Source of the DNA: Nostoc sp. NIES-3756
GTDB lineage: Bacteria; Cyanobacteriota; Cyanobacteriia; Cyanobacteriales; Nostocaceae
Direction: 5' to 3'
Assembly (NCBI RefSeq): GCF_001548375.1
Contig: NZ_AP017295.1
Span: 3,630,501 to 3,694,500 of the forward strand
Length of the DNA: 64,000 bases
A program made the translations under genes and the position numbers. Position 1 is the first letter of the stretch, and every line of letters starts with the position of its first letter. A model generated the notes under the pieces. That model ran no database searches and was not told the origin of the DNA. It saw only the letters and a program-made list of their open reading frames with translations. Positions 63,592 through 64,000 of this stretch are shown piece by piece.

Positions 63592-64000
63592 TGTAAGCTT
63601 CTATAATATGTATGCTGTAACTAATTATAAAGAATAAAAAGAGGATTTATAATCACAAAAATTGTTAAGACTTTCAAAGTCATATTCATTACCAGTTAAC
63701 AAATACAATTATTTCCTAAATAAATCCTATAAAACATATCATTATCAAGAGCGCAATTCTACATTAAAAAATTAAATATTTACTTTTATAAAAGATTAAC
63801 CATATAGAAGATTACTTAAATAAAATACTGCATCCATCAGCCTAAAGTTACAAACAATAAAGAAGAATTAGTCTTTGCCCGTCGATAATCTAACTTAGCT
63901 ATCATTTAAAGTGAGTTCGACGAATTTAAAAGACCCCTCTCCAAACCTCTCCCCTACAAGGAGAGAGGCTTCAAAACCTTAATTTTAGTTGACATTTAAA
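63592..64000. other. Intergenic end of window with a dispersed repeat
   Basis: 409 A/T-rich bases upstream of the ATPase gene, no gene seen. 63933-63972 repeats the CCCCTCTCCAAACCTCTCCC element of 51261, here with CCTCTCCCCT/AGGAGAGAGG arms that have one mismatch. Confidence 0.5.

Overview
The window reads as chromosome of a filamentous, heterocyst-forming cyanobacterium of the Nostoc/Anabaena group. The evidence is the many GCGATCGC (HIP1) sites in and between genes, heptameric short tandem repeats (AGTCAAC/AGTCATT/AGTCCAT and TAATTCG types), a biliverdin-type phytochrome kinase, a high-light-inducible protein, a helical carotenoid protein, a probable NDH-1 small subunit, an XisA/XisC-like recombinase and a HetP-family protein. 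Core genes (leuA, ppsA, mazG, trpC, trpEG, ispE, rsmA, a metK homologue, tRNA-Val) argue for chromosome rather than plasmid. No CRISPR array, rRNA or intact insertion sequence was seen.

Layout. 1-7.5 kb: the 3' part of leuA, an exported protein of unknown function, then a phytochrome hybrid kinase with a response regulator 6 bp behind it, and a KTSC-domain protein. 7.5-15.6 kb: a TPR/coiled-coil membrane protein, universal stress protein, PEP synthase, small zinc-ribbon and DUF4327 proteins, and polyphosphate kinase 2. 15.7-21.7 kb: a beta-helix/SLH surface protein with a Pro-Thr linker, HliP, an NhaP antiporter, a thioredoxin-like protein, MazG and DUF2227. 21.8-30.8 kb: tRNA-Val(UAC), a glycosyltransferase-like protein, YjbQ, a hypothetical protein coupled to Nif3-like, small conserved proteins, a divergent glycosyltransferase/TetR pair with palindromic operators, and a beta-CASP nuclease.

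31-40 kb is the most accessory part. It holds a 40-aa probable NdhP and a helical carotenoid protein. Next comes a peptide secretion locus: HlyD adaptor, divergent double-glycine precursor, C39-peptidase ABC exporter. A ParF/ParG-like partition pair follows, preceded by AT-rich inverted repeats, and then an XisA/XisC-like tyrosine recombinase whose motif carries Tyr in place of the first His. 40-50 kb: a PAS histidine kinase, an internally deleted Uma2 gene, a FecCD/FecE-type transporter pair, LtrA, a response regulator, DUF2294, a TPR protein and a frameshifted substrate-binding-protein pseudogene. 50-64 kb: trpEG, a HetP-like gene and trpC in a row, a long AT-rich gap, an AraC-type response regulator, the rsmA-ispE-DUF3082 operon, and a P-type ATPase followed by a divergent metK.

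The best candidates for further work are the double-glycine peptide/C39/HlyD locus, the ParF/ParG plus XisA-like recombinase neighbourhood, the HetP-family gene between tryptophan genes, and the ATPase-metK pair. Repeats also shape genes here: several heptamer and 9-bp arrays supply stop codons, start codons or C-terminal tails.
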